Source of the DNA: Nocardia nova
GTDB taxonomy: Bacteria; Actinomycetota; Actinomycetes; Mycobacteriales; Mycobacteriaceae
NCBI RefSeq assembly: GCF_002933465.1
Contig: NZ_PSZE01000011.1
Coordinates: 62,001-126,000, forward strand
Reading direction: 5' to 3'
Length of the DNA: 64,000 bases
This document shows, piece by piece, positions 50,798 through 59,342 of this stretch (positions are counted from its first letter, which is position 1; each line of letters begins with the position of its first letter). The position numbers and the translations under genes were made by a program. The notes under the pieces were generated by a model. It ran no database searches and was not told the origin of the DNA. It worked only from the letters and a program-made list of their open reading frames with translations.

Positions 50798-51460
50798 ATG
50801 GCCGTGCCCGAAGAGCGCGGCGGCCGCGTCGCGCCCGAAGAACGGGCCGCCAGGTCGAGCGCTGCCGAATATTCGCAGCGGCACGACCCCGAGTGGGTCC
50901 GCGCCGGGCGTGAGCTGTTGTCCGCCTCCGATGTCGGCCGGACCATCGCGCGCATGGCGCATCAGATCATCGAGAAGACCGCGCTGGATTCGTCGGATCC
51001 GGAGGCGCCCCGGGTCGTGCTGATCGGCATCCCCACCCGCGGGACCACCCTCGCCGCGCGGCTGACCGATCGGATCGAGGAATTCTCCGGCGTGCGTCCC
51101 GCGCTCGGTTCGCTCGACATCACGCTGTATCGCGACGACCTGCGCAATCGTCCGCATCGCCCACTGGAACGGACCTCGGTCCCCGAGGGCGGTATCGACG
51201 ACGCGCTGGTCGTTCTCGTCGACGACGTGCTGTTCTCCGGTCGCAGCGTGCGCTCGGCGCTGGACGGTCTGCGCGATCTGGGCCGCCCGCGCGCGGTGCA
51301 GCTGGCGGTACTGGTCGATCGCGGCCATCGCGAACTGCCCATCCGCGCCGACTACGTCGGCAAGAACGTGCCGACCTCGCGCAGTGAGGACGTCTCCGTA
51401 CTGCTCAGCGAACACGACGGTCACGACGGCGTGTATCTGCACCAGGGGGATGGGCGGTGA
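50798..51460 (+). CDS. pyrR: Pyrimidine operon RNA-binding regulator / UPRTase-type PyrR
   Basis: A 220-residue type I phosphoribosyltransferase-fold protein. The PRPP loop is ALVVLVDDVLFSGRSVRSALD; LIGIPTRGTTLAARL and DITLYRDDL are PyrR signatures. An acidic/Arg-rich ~40-residue N-terminal extension precedes it. PyrR binds the leader element in response to UMP and represses the operon. ATG 50798 has AAGGAGG (part of the regulated hairpin). GTGA overlap to pyrB. Confidence 0.94.
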   Translation: MAVPEERGGRVAPEERAARSSAAEYSQRHDPEWVRAGRELLSASDVGRTIARMAHQIIEKTALDSSDPEAPRVVLIGIPTRGTTLAARLTDRIEEFSGVRPALGSLDITLYRDDLRNRPHRPLERTSVPEGGIDDALVVLVDDVLFSGRSVRSALDGLRDLGRPRAVQLAVLVDRGHRELPIRADYVGKNVPTSRSEDVSVLLSEHDGHDGVYLHQGDGR

Positions 51461-52422
51461 GGCATCTGCTCTCGGTCACCGACCTCGACCGCACCACCGC
51501 CACCGAACTGCTCGACGACGCCCAGCGCTTCGAACAGGCGCTGCTCGGCCGCGAGGTCCGCAAATTGCCCACCCTGCGCGGTCGGACCGTGATGACGGTG
51601 TTCTTCGAGAACTCGACCCGGACCCGGGTCTCGTTCGAGGTCGCCGGCAAATGGATGAGCGCCGACGTGATCAACGTGAGTGCCTCGAGCTCCTCGGTAT
51701 CGAAGGGCGAATCGCTGCGCGACACCGCGCTGACCCTGCACGCCGCGGGCGCGGACGCGCTGATCGTGCGGCATCCGGCCTCCGGGGCGGCCCATCAGAT
51801 CGCACGCTGGTTCGGCGAACTGGACGCCGGTTCGGGTGGCTACACCGGAACCGGGCCCGCTATCGTCAATGCCGGCGACGGCATGCACGAACATCCGACC
51901 CAGGCCCTGCTGGACGCGCTGACGCTGCGGCAGCGACTGGGGGAACTGGCCGGCAAGCGCATCGTGATCGTCGGCGACATCCTGCACAGCCGCGTCGCTC
52001 GCTCCAACGCCTTTCTGCTCGACATCCTCGGCGCCGAGGTGGTGCTCGTCGCGCCGCGTACTCTGCTGCCGGTCGGGGTCGAGCAGTGGCCGGTGCAGGT
52101 CTCGCATTCTCTCGACGCGGCGCTGCCCGGCGCGGACGCGGTGATGATGCTGCGGGTGCAGGCCGAGCGGATGAACGGCGGTTTCTTCCCGTCGGCCCGT
52201 GAATACTCCGTCGCGTACGGACTGAACGAGCGGCGCATGGCGCTGCTCGACGACGACGCGGTCGTCCTGCATCCGGGCCCGATGCTGCGCGGTATGGAAA
52301 TCGCGTCGGCGGTGGCCGATTCGCCGAAAGCCGCAGTGCTGCAACAGGTCACCAACGGTGTGCACATGCGCATGGCGGTGCTGTTCCGCCTGCTGGTCGG
52401 CGCGGGGGAGGCCGTCGCGTGA
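51457..52422 (+). CDS. pyrB: Aspartate carbamoyltransferase, catalytic chain
   Basis: A 321-residue enzyme making carbamoyl-aspartate from carbamoyl phosphate and aspartate. Carbamoyl-phosphate sites: FFENSTRTRVSFEVAGKW and the SKGESLRD loop; aspartate/active site: ADALIVRHPASGA, HEHPTQALLDALT, LRVQAERMNGG and HPGPMLRGMEI. GTG 51457 overlaps pyrR. Its stop overlaps a 36-codon ORF, not pyrC directly. Confidence 0.96.
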   Translation: MRHLLSVTDLDRTTATELLDDAQRFEQALLGREVRKLPTLRGRTVMTVFFENSTRTRVSFEVAGKWMSADVINVSASSSSVSKGESLRDTALTLHAAGADALIVRHPASGAAHQIARWFGELDAGSGGYTGTGPAIVNAGDGMHEHPTQALLDALTLRQRLGELAGKRIVIVGDILHSRVARSNAFLLDILGAEVVLVAPRTLLPVGVEQWPVQVSHSLDAALPGADAVMMLRVQAERMNGGFFPSAREYSVAYGLNERRMALLDDDAVVLHPGPMLRGMEIASAVADSPKAAVLQQVTNGVHMRMAVLFRLLVGAGEAVA

Positions 52423-52529
52423 GCGGAACAGGGCCGGAGGCGGCAGCCTGCGTAACCCCGCAGGCCCCCGCTCATGCGCGTCGGCACAGCGTGAGCGTGA
52501 GCTTCGATGTGGAAGGTGAGGGCGCGTGA
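52419..52529 (+). CDS. Candidate 36-residue micropeptide between pyrB and pyrC (copy 1)
   Basis: GTG 52419 overlaps the pyrB stop (GTGA), and its own TGA (52527-52529) overlaps the pyrC GTG, so it would be translationally coupled on both sides. The product starts MSGTGPEAAACVTPQAPAH and continues with RRHSVSVSFDVEGEGA. A paralogue with the same N-terminal core occurs before carA. Within the shared part, Ala10 is gcc here and gct there; further on, the conserved RR pair is cgt-cgg versus aga-agg and a Phe is ttc versus ttt. These synonymous changes are what selection on a peptide would leave. No known family; it is small, with one Cys. Confidence 0.5.
   Translation: MSGTGPEAAACVTPQAPAHARRHSVSVSFDVEGEGA
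52420..52474 (+). repeat. Junction hairpin repeat, copy 1 (pyrB-pyrC)
   Basis: Stem TGAGCGG/CCGCTCA (52420-52426 and 52468-52474), bulge, GGG/CCC, and inner stem CCTGCG/CGCAGG (52447-52452 and 52459-52464) with loop TAACCC. The 57-nt core agrees with copy 2 in 53 positions; all four changes lie in the bulge, loop or a C-to-T change that keeps a G-U pair. TGAGCG direct repeats flank the unit (52420-52425 and 52527-52532). Confidence 0.8.
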
Positions 52530-53866
52530 GCGATCTGGTTATCCGGGGCGTGCGGCCCTATGGCGAGGGTGAGCCGGTCGACGTGCTGGTGCGCGACGGT
52601 GTGATCGTCGCCCTCGGCGCGCGATCCGGCGAGACCGTCGACGGCGTCGAGGTTGCCGCGGATGCCGAGGTGCTGGAGGCCGACGGCCGGATCCTGCTCC
52701 CCGGTTTCGTCGACCTGCACACCCACCTGCGCGAGCCCGGCCGCGAGGACACCGAGACCATCGAAAGCGGTTCGGCCGCAGCGGCATTGGGCGGCTACAC
52801 CGCGGTATTCGCGATGGCCAACACCAATCCCGTGGCCGACACCTCGGTCGTCACCGATCACGTGTGGCGGCGCGGGCAGGAGGTCGGGCTGGTCGACGTG
52901 CATCCGGTCGGCGCGGTGACCGTCGGCCTGGCCGGCAAGCAACTGGCCGAGATGGGCACCATGGCCGCCGGCGAGGGCCGGGTGCGGATCTTCTCCGACG
53001 ACGGGCACTGCGTCTACGACCCGCTGATCATGCGCCGTGCCCTCGAGTACGCGAAATCGCTCGACGTGCTGATCGCCCAGCACGCCGAGGAGCCGCGGCT
53101 CACCCAGGGCGCCATCGCGCATGAGGGCCCTAACGCCGCCCGGCTGGGCCTGGCCGGCTGGCCGCGCGCGGCCGAGGAGTCGATCGTGGCCCGCGACGCG
53201 CTGCTGGCCCGCGACGCCGGAGCCCGGGTGCACATCTGCCACGCATCCACCGCGGGCACCGTCGAGCTGGTGAAATGGGCCAAGGCGCAAGGGATTTCGA
53301 TCACCGCCGAGGTCACGCCGCATCATCTGCTGCTCGACGATTCGCGGCTGGAGACCTACGACGCGGTGAACAAGGTCAATCCACCGCTGCGTGAGGCCTC
53401 CGACGCCCAGGCGCTGCGCAAGGCCCTGGCCGACGGTGTGATCGACTGTGTGGCCACCGACCACGCCCCCCACGCCGAACAGGAGAAGTGCTGCGAATTC
53501 GCCGCCGCCCGTCCCGGCATGTTGGGGCTGGAGACCGCGCTGTCGATCATCGTCGAGACCCTGGTGGCTCCGGGCCTGCTCGACTGGCGTGGCGTGGCGA
53601 AGGTGATGAGCGAGAATGCGGCCCGCATCGCCGGACTCGACGATCAGGGCCGCCCGATCGCGGTCGGTGAACCGGCCAACCTGACCCTGATCGACCCGGA
53701 CGCGTCGTGGACCGTGCGGGCGCGGGAGCTGGCGAGCATTTCCGCCAACACGCCGTACGAGGCGATGACGCTGCCCGCCAAGGTCGCCGCCACCATGCTG
53801 CGCGGGCGGATCACCGCCCGCGACGGAGTGGTGACGACCGCCCTGGCGGGGAGAGTGGGGCAATAA
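52526..53866 (+). CDS. pyrC: Dihydroorotase
   Basis: A 446-residue amidohydrolase cyclising carbamoyl-aspartate to dihydroorotate. Metal motif DLHTHLREPGREDTETI, NPVADT, TVGLAGKQLAEMG, HICHASTAGTVELV, and the C-terminal DHAPHAEQEK motif with SVSA-type loop. GTG 52526 overlaps the micropeptide stop. A second overlap (TAATG) links it to the PH-like gene. Confidence 0.96.
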   Translation: MSDLVIRGVRPYGEGEPVDVLVRDGVIVALGARSGETVDGVEVAADAEVLEADGRILLPGFVDLHTHLREPGREDTETIESGSAAAALGGYTAVFAMANTNPVADTSVVTDHVWRRGQEVGLVDVHPVGAVTVGLAGKQLAEMGTMAAGEGRVRIFSDDGHCVYDPLIMRRALEYAKSLDVLIAQHAEEPRLTQGAIAHEGPNAARLGLAGWPRAAEESIVARDALLARDAGARVHICHASTAGTVELVKWAKAQGISITAEVTPHHLLLDDSRLETYDAVNKVNPPLREASDAQALRKALADGVIDCVATDHAPHAEQEKCCEFAAARPGMLGLETALSIIVETLVAPGLLDWRGVAKVMSENAARIAGLDDQGRPIAVGEPANLTLIDPDASWTVRARELASISANTPYEAMTLPAKVAATMLRGRITARDGVVTTALAGRVGQ

Positions 53867-54387
53867 TGGAGCGAACACTGTGGGTGATCGGGCTGGCCGC
53901 CCTTTTCGTCCTGTTCCTGTGGTTGATGTATCGCTCCTGGCTCGTGCGGGCCCGGAAGCAAGCCTCCTCGGTCGGGGAGCTGCCCACGGTGCCGGCGGAT
54001 CTGGGCGCGCAGGTGCTCGAGCCGACGACCGGGCTGTACACGGGGACCACGCTGGCTCCGAGCTGGCAGAACCGCATCGTGGTCGGAGATCTGGGTTTCC
54101 GGGCCACGGCAGAGCTGACCCGCTTCGAACGCGGGATCCTGCTGGAACGCGACGGCGCGGAGGTGATCTGGATTCCGCAGGAGTCCATCACCGCGGTCCG
54201 CACCGAACGCGGCCACGCGGGCAAGGTGATGACCGACAATGGTGTGCTGGTTATTCGCTGGAAACTGCCGACGGGAACCGAAGTCGATACCGGGTTCCGC
54301 GGCGACGACAAGACGGTGTATCCGGCCTGGACGGCCATATCCGCGACGGGACAGACCGGCGCGGCGACGGGAGACGAGACGCCATGA
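53866..54387 (+). CDS. PH-like membrane protein of the pyr operon (Rv1382-type)
   Basis: A 173-residue protein with an N-terminal TM helix (TLWVIGLAALFVLFLWLMY), a linker, then a beta-rich PH-like domain (TELTRFERGILLERDGAEVIWIPQESITAVRTERGHAG...). A homologous gene occupies the same slot between pyrC and carA in mycobacteria. The function is unknown; genomic conservation suggests a link to pyrimidine synthesis or to the membrane-bound electron-transfer step of the pathway. ATG 53866 overlaps pyrC's stop; its own stop overlaps the next ORF (ATGA). Confidence 0.8.
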   Translation: MERTLWVIGLAALFVLFLWLMYRSWLVRARKQASSVGELPTVPADLGAQVLEPTTGLYTGTTLAPSWQNRIVVGDLGFRATAELTRFERGILLERDGAEVIWIPQESITAVRTERGHAGKVMTDNGVLVIRWKLPTGTEVDTGFRGDDKTVYPAWTAISATGQTGAATGDETP

Positions 54388-54497
54388 GCGGACGAGGGCC
54401 GGAGGCGGCAGCTTGCGTAACCACGCAGGCCCCCGCTCATGGCGTGAGAAGGCAGAGCGTGAAGGCTGGATTTTTCGTGAACGAGGTGAGCGAATGA
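54384..54497 (+). CDS. Candidate 37-residue micropeptide before carA (copy 2)
   Basis: ATG 54384 overlaps the upstream stop, and the TGA (54495-54497) overlaps the carA ATG (ATGA). The product starts MSGRGPEAAACVTTQAPAH, then VRRQSVKAGFFVNEVSE. It matches copy 1 in 17 of the first 19 residues and again in the RR-x-SV...F-x-V...E pattern. The second half has diverged in DNA but kept R, R, S, V, F, V and E, some through different codons. It is not a recognised protein. An RNA-only element is the alternative; the two are not exclusive. Confidence 0.5.
   Translation: MSGRGPEAAACVTTQAPAHGVRRQSVKAGFFVNEVSE
54385..54439 (+). repeat. Junction hairpin repeat, copy 2 (PH-like/carA)
   Basis: The same folded unit as copy 1: TGAGCGG/CCGCTCA (54385-54391 and 54433-54439), inner stem CTTGCG/CGCAGG with one G-U pair and loop TAACCA. 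TGAGCG repeats flank the ORF (54385-54390 and 54495-54500). Confidence 0.8.
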
Positions 54498-55612
54498 GCG
54501 ACCGCGCCGCGGTGATGGTGCTCGAGGACGGACGGGTATTCCGGGGCCGGCGGTTCGGCGCCGAGGGCGAGACGCTGGGCGAAGCGGTGTTTTGCACCGC
54601 GATGACCGGCTATCAGGAGACCCTGACCGACCCCAGCTACCACCGCCAGATCGTGGTGGCCACCGCCCCGCAGATCGGCAACACCGGCTGGAACGACGAG
54701 GACGACGAGTCGAATCGGATCTGGGTGGCCGGATACGCGGTGCGCGACCCCGCGAAGCGGGCCTCGAACTGGCGCGCCACCACCACTCTGCAGGAGGAGC
54801 TGGAACGCCAGCACATCGTCGGGATCGCGGGCATCGACACCCGCGCACTGGTGCGTCACCTGCGCACCCGCGGGTCGATGAAGGCGGGCATTTTCAGCGG
54901 CGACGCCGCCGCGGCCTCGACCGAGGAGTTGCTGAGCCGGGTCACCGGTCAGGCCTCGATGCTCGGCGCCGATCTGGCCGGTGAGGTCTCCACGGACGGC
55001 GTGTACACCATCGAGCCCGCCGGTGAGCATCGGTTCACCGTGGTCGCCGTCGACCTCGGTATCAAGACCAACACTCCGCGCATGTTCGCCGAGCGCGGCA
55101 TCCGGGTGCACGTGGTGCCCTCCGGCGTCACGCTGGACCAGATCGAGGAGCTGAAGCCGGACGGCGTCTTCCTGTCCAACGGTCCCGGCGATCCGGCGAC
55201 CCAGGACGACGCCGTCGAGCTGACCAAAGCCGTTCTGGGCGAAGGGCTTCCGCTGTTCGGAATCTGCTTCGGCAACCAGATCCTGGGCCGTGCGCTGGGC
55301 TTGGGCACGTACAAGATGAAGTTCGGCCACCGCGGCATCAATGTGCCGGTGATCGATCACGCCACCGGCGCGGTCTCGATCACCGCGCAGAACCACGGTT
55401 TTGCGCTCGAAGGAGAGGCCGGGCAGCGCTTCGACACCCCGTTCGGGACCGCCGAGGTCAGCCACACCTGCGCCAACGACGGCACCGTCGAAGGAGTGCG
55501 CCTGGTGGACGGTCGCGCGTTCTCGGTGCAATACCACCCGGAGGCCGCCGCGGGGCCGCACGATGCCGCCTACCTGTTCGACCGCTTCGCGGGTTTGATG
55601 GAGGAAGCCTGA
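54494..55612 (+). CDS. carA: Carbamoyl-phosphate synthase, small (glutamine amidotransferase) subunit
   Basis: A 372-residue subunit that hydrolyses glutamine and feeds ammonia to CarB. The N-terminal domain has VFRGRRFGAEGETLGEAVFCTAMTGYQE; the class I amidotransferase domain has SNGPGDPA, the nucleophile Cys in GICFGNQILG, and VQYHPEAAAGPHD with the catalytic His and Glu. ATG 54494 overlaps micropeptide copy 2. TGATG junction to carB. Confidence 0.96.
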   Translation: MSDRAAVMVLEDGRVFRGRRFGAEGETLGEAVFCTAMTGYQETLTDPSYHRQIVVATAPQIGNTGWNDEDDESNRIWVAGYAVRDPAKRASNWRATTTLQEELERQHIVGIAGIDTRALVRHLRTRGSMKAGIFSGDAAAASTEELLSRVTGQASMLGADLAGEVSTDGVYTIEPAGEHRFTVVAVDLGIKTNTPRMFAERGIRVHVVPSGVTLDQIEELKPDGVFLSNGPGDPATQDDAVELTKAVLGEGLPLFGICFGNQILGRALGLGTYKMKFGHRGINVPVIDHATGAVSITAQNHGFALEGEAGQRFDTPFGTAEVSHTCANDGTVEGVRLVDGRAFSVQYHPEAAAGPHDAAYLFDRFAGLMEEA

Positions 55613-58600
55613 TGCCACGTCGTAACGACCTGCACCACATCCTGGTCATCGGCTCCGGGCCGATCGTCATCGGCCAGGCCTGCGAATTCGACTACTCCGG
55701 CACCCAGGCGTGCCGGGTGCTGCGGTCCGAGGGCCTGCGGGTGTCGCTGGTGAACTCCAACCCGGCCACGATCATGACCGACCCGGAATTCGCCGACTCC
55801 ACCTACGTCGAGCCGATCACCCCGGAATTCGTCGAGAAGGTCATCGCCAAGGAGCGCCCCGATGCCATCCTCGCTACCCTGGGCGGCCAGACCGCGCTCA
55901 ACACCGCGGTGGCGCTGCACGAGAACGGGGTGCTGGAGAAGTACAACGTCGAATTGATCGGCGCCGACTTCGAAGCCATCCAGCGCGGTGAGGACCGGCA
56001 GAAGTTCAAGGACATCGTCGCCAAGGTCGGCGGCGAGTCGGCCCGGTCCAAGGTCTGCTACACCATGGACGAGGTGCGCGAAACCGTTGCCGAGCTGGGC
56101 TTCCCGGTGGTCGTGCGGCCGTCGTTCACCATGGGCGGTCTGGGCTCGGGCATGGCCTACAACGACGAGGATCTCGACCGCATCGCCGGCGGCGGCCTGG
56201 CCGCCTCGCCCACCGCCAATGTCCTCATCGAGGAATCGATCCTCGGCTGGAAGGAATACGAACTCGAGCTGATGCGCGACGGCCGCGACAACGTGGTCAT
56301 CGTCTGCTCGATCGAGAACGTGGACCCGATGGGCGTCCACACCGGCGATTCGGTGACCGTCGCCCCGGCCATGACCCTCACCGACCGCGAATATCAGAAG
56401 ATGCGCGATCTGGGTATCGCGATTCTGCGCGAGGTCGGCGTCGACACCGGCGGCTGCAACATCCAGTTCGCGGTGGATCCGCGCGACGGACGCCTGATCG
56501 TCATCGAGATGAATCCGCGCGTCTCGCGCTCGTCCGCACTGGCCTCCAAGGCCACGGGTTTCCCGATCGCCAAGATCGCGGCGAAACTGGCCATCGGCTA
56601 CACGCTCGACGAGATCGTCAACGACATCACCAAGGAAACCCCGGCCTGTTTCGAGCCCACGCTCGACTACGTGGTCGTCAAGGCGCCGCGGTTCGCGTTC
56701 GAGAAGTTCCCGGGCGCCGACCCGACACTCACCACCACCATGAAATCGGTCGGTGAGGCGATGAGCCTGGGCCGCAACTTCTCCGAGGCGCTCGGTAAGG
56801 TGCTGCGCTCGCTGGAGACCAAGGCGGCCGGGTTCTGGACCCAGCCCGACGGCCGCTGGACCGACGCCGCCGAGATCCTCGACGATCTGCGCGTGCCGAC
56901 CGAGGGCCGGTTGTACCAGGTGGAGCGGGCGCTGCGGCTGGGCGCGAGCATCGAGGACGTCGCGCAGGCCTCGGGGATCGACCCGTGGTTCGTCGCCGAG
57001 ATCGCCGGACTCGTCGAGCTGCGCGCCGAGATCGCGCAGGCGCCAGTGCTGGACGAGCCGCTGCTGCGCTACGCCAAGCACAACGGCCTGTCCGATCGCC
57101 AGATCTCGATGCTGCGACCGGAACTGGCCGGCGAGAACGGGGTGCGCGAACTGCGTCACCGCCTCGGCATCCGGCCGGTGTACAAGACGGTCGACACCTG
57201 TGCGGCCGAATTCGAGGCCAAGACGCCGTATCACTACTCGAGCTACGAACTCGATCCGGCCGCCGAGTCGGAGGTGGCGCCGCAGCCCGAGCGGGAGAAG
57301 GTGATCATCCTCGGTTCCGGGCCCAACCGCATCGGCCAGGGCATCGAATTCGACTACTCCTGCGTGCACGCCGCGCAGACCCTGTCGCAAGCCGGGTATG
57401 AGACCGTCATGGTCAACTGCAACCCCGAGACCGTCTCGACCGACTACGACACCGCCGACCGACTGTACTTCGAGCCGCTGACCTTCGAGGACGTGCTCGA
57501 GGTGTACCACGCCGAATCGGAATCGGGCCGGGTGGCCGGAGTGATCGTGCAGCTCGGCGGCCAGACCCCGCTGGGTCTGGCACAGCGGCTCACCGATGCC
57601 GGGGTGCCCGTGGTCGGCACCTCCGCGGCGGCGATCGACCTGGCCGAGGACCGCGGCGAATTCGGTCACGTGCTGGTCGCGGCCGGACTGCCGGCGCCGA
57701 AGTACGGCACGGCCACCACGTTCGAGCAGGCCAAGGAGATCGCGGCCGGAATCGGCTATCCGGTGCTGGTCCGCCCGTCCTATGTGCTGGGCGGGCGCGG
57801 AATGGAAATCGTCTACGACGAGAACTCACTCGAGGGCTATATTTCCCGCGCCACCGAACTCAGCCCGGAACATCCGGTGCTGGTCGACCGCTTCCTGGAA
57901 GACGCCATCGAGATCGATGTCGACGCGCTGTGCGACGGCGAGGAGGTCTACCTCGGCGGCGTGATGGAGCACATCGAGGAGGCCGGTATCCACTCCGGCG
58001 ACTCGGCGTGCGCGCTGCCGCCGATCACCCTGGGCCGCAGCGATATCGAGGCGGTGCGCCGCTCGACCACCGCACTGGCCAAGGGCATCGGGGTCAAGGG
58101 CCTGCTCAATGTGCAGTACGCGCTCAAGGACGACGTGCTGTATGTGCTCGAGGCCAATCCGCGCGCCAGCCGGACCGTGCCGTTCGTCTCCAAGGCGACC
58201 GGCGTGCAGTTGGCCAAGGCCGCAGCGCGGGTGATGCTGGGCACGAGCATCGCCGAATTGCGCAAGGAGGGCATCCTGCCCGCCGAGGGCGACGGCGGTC
58301 ACGCGCCGATGGACGCGCCGGTCGCGGTGAAGGAGGCGGTGCTGCCCTTCCACAGGTTCCGCCGTCCGGATGGCACCGGCATCGATTCGCTGCTGTCGCC
58401 GGAGATGAAGTCCACCGGTGAGGTGATGGGTATCGACGCCGATTTCGGTACCGCCTTCGCCAAGAGCCAGTCCGCGGCCTACGGTTCGCTGCCTGTCGCG
58501 GGCACGGTGTTCGTCTCGATCGCCAATCGTGACAAGCGGGCCATGGTGTTCCCGGTCAAGCGGCTGCATGATCTGGGCTTCCGGATCCTCGCCACCGACG

Positions 58601-58938
58601 GCACCGCGGAGATGTTGCGGCGCAACGGGATTCCGTGCGAACGGGTGCGCAAACAGTCCGATCCGGTACCCGCGTCCGTCAACGGCGATCCGATCGAACC
58701 CTCGATCGTCGATCAGATCAAGGACGGCGAGATCGACATCGTCTTCAACACGCCTTACGGTAACTCCGGGCCCCGCGTGGACGGTTACGAGATTCGTACC
58801 GCCGCGGTGGGCGCCAACATTCCGTGCATCACGACGGTTCAGGGTGCGGCTGCAGCCGTACAGGGCATCGAAGCAACCATCAACGGCGGTATCGGGGTGC
58901 GCTCGCTGCAGGAGTTGCACGCCGTATTGCGCGGCTAA
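55612..58938 (+). CDS. carB: Carbamoyl-phosphate synthase, large subunit
   Basis: A 1108-residue enzyme with two homologous ATP-grasp halves. First half: GSGPIVIGQACEFDYSGTQACRVLRSEG, KEYELELMRD, EMNPRVSRSSALASKATGFPIA. Second half: GSGPNRIGQGIEFDYSCVHAA, NPETVSTDYDT, VLEANPRASRTVPFVSKATGVQLA. An oligomerisation domain lies between and a C-terminal MGS-like regulatory domain (AKSQSAAYGSLPVAGTVF... VFNTPYGNSGPR) ends it. It makes carbamoyl phosphate for pyrimidines and arginine. Confidence 0.97.
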   Translation: MPRRNDLHHILVIGSGPIVIGQACEFDYSGTQACRVLRSEGLRVSLVNSNPATIMTDPEFADSTYVEPITPEFVEKVIAKERPDAILATLGGQTALNTAVALHENGVLEKYNVELIGADFEAIQRGEDRQKFKDIVAKVGGESARSKVCYTMDEVRETVAELGFPVVVRPSFTMGGLGSGMAYNDEDLDRIAGGGLAASPTANVLIEESILGWKEYELELMRDGRDNVVIVCSIENVDPMGVHTGDSVTVAPAMTLTDREYQKMRDLGIAILREVGVDTGGCNIQFAVDPRDGRLIVIEMNPRVSRSSALASKATGFPIAKIAAKLAIGYTLDEIVNDITKETPACFEPTLDYVVVKAPRFAFEKFPGADPTLTTTMKSVGEAMSLGRNFSEALGKVLRSLETKAAGFWTQPDGRWTDAAEILDDLRVPTEGRLYQVERALRLGASIEDVAQASGIDPWFVAEIAGLVELRAEIAQAPVLDEPLLRYAKHNGLSDRQISMLRPELAGENGVRELRHRLGIRPVYKTVDTCAAEFEAKTPYHYSSYELDPAAESEVAPQPEREKVIILGSGPNRIGQGIEFDYSCVHAAQTLSQAGYETVMVNCNPETVSTDYDTADRLYFEPLTFEDVLEVYHAESESGRVAGVIVQLGGQTPLGLAQRLTDAGVPVVGTSAAAIDLAEDRGEFGHVLVAAGLPAPKYGTATTFEQAKEIAAGIGYPVLVRPSYVLGGRGMEIVYDENSLEGYISRATELSPEHPVLVDRFLEDAIEIDVDALCDGEEVYLGGVMEHIEEAGIHSGDSACALPPITLGRSDIEAVRRSTTALAKGIGVKGLLNVQYALKDDVLYVLEANPRASRTVPFVSKATGVQLAKAAARVMLGTSIAELRKEGILPAEGDGGHAPMDAPVAVKEAVLPFHRFRRPDGTGIDSLLSPEMKSTGEVMGIDADFGTAFAKSQSAAYGSLPVAGTVFVSIANRDKRAMVFPVKRLHDLGFRILATDGTAEMLRRNGIPCERVRKQSDPVPASVNGDPIEPSIVDQIKDGEIDIVFNTPYGNSGPRVDGYEIRTAAVGANIPCITTVQGAAAAVQGIEATINGGIGVRSLQELHAVLRG

Positions 58939-58952
58939 GAGGAGAGATAACG

Positions 58953-59342
58953 GTGGGAGCCATCGGTTTCGGCGCGGGAGTCCGGCCCCCGGGGGCCGGG
59001 CGGGCGACGACTCGGCGGATTCGGGGATTCGGTGCGGCGGAGGCCGCGCCGCCCGGAGGCGGTGACATTCGCCGGATGCGCAACGTCGGCGGCTACAGCA
59101 CGGTCGGCTTCCGGGCAATCCCGCCGATGGGCCGCAAGCCGGCGCCCGACGCCGAGGCCGAGGCCGAGGCGGATGCGCTCACCGACGCGGTGCTCGCCCG
59201 TGCGGACGAGGTGCTCGCCCAGGCCGACGAACTACTCGCTTACAGCGGCGAGGACGCCTACGCCGAATCCGGGACCGCCGGTGCGCAGACGCCGCCCGCG
59301 CATGCCGGGGACGAACTGGCGGGCGCCGGGGCGAGCCGGTGA
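58953..59342 (+). CDS. Hypothetical protein between carB and pyrF
   Basis: A 129-residue protein starting at GTG 58953, with AGGAGA 8 bp upstream, and overlapping the pyrF start by 4 bp. The N-terminal half is Gly/Arg-rich (GAGVRPPGAGRATTRRIRGFG), then RNVGGYSTVGFRAIPPMGRKPA. The C-terminal half is acidic with two ARADEVLAQADELL-like helices. No family is recognised. Its good ribosome site and coupling to pyrF argue that it is translated; a role in the pathway is only suggested by position. Confidence 0.6.
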   Translation: MGAIGFGAGVRPPGAGRATTRRIRGFGAAEAAPPGGGDIRRMRNVGGYSTVGFRAIPPMGRKPAPDAEAEAEADALTDAVLARADEVLAQADELLAYSGEDAYAESGTAGAQTPPAHAGDELAGAGASR

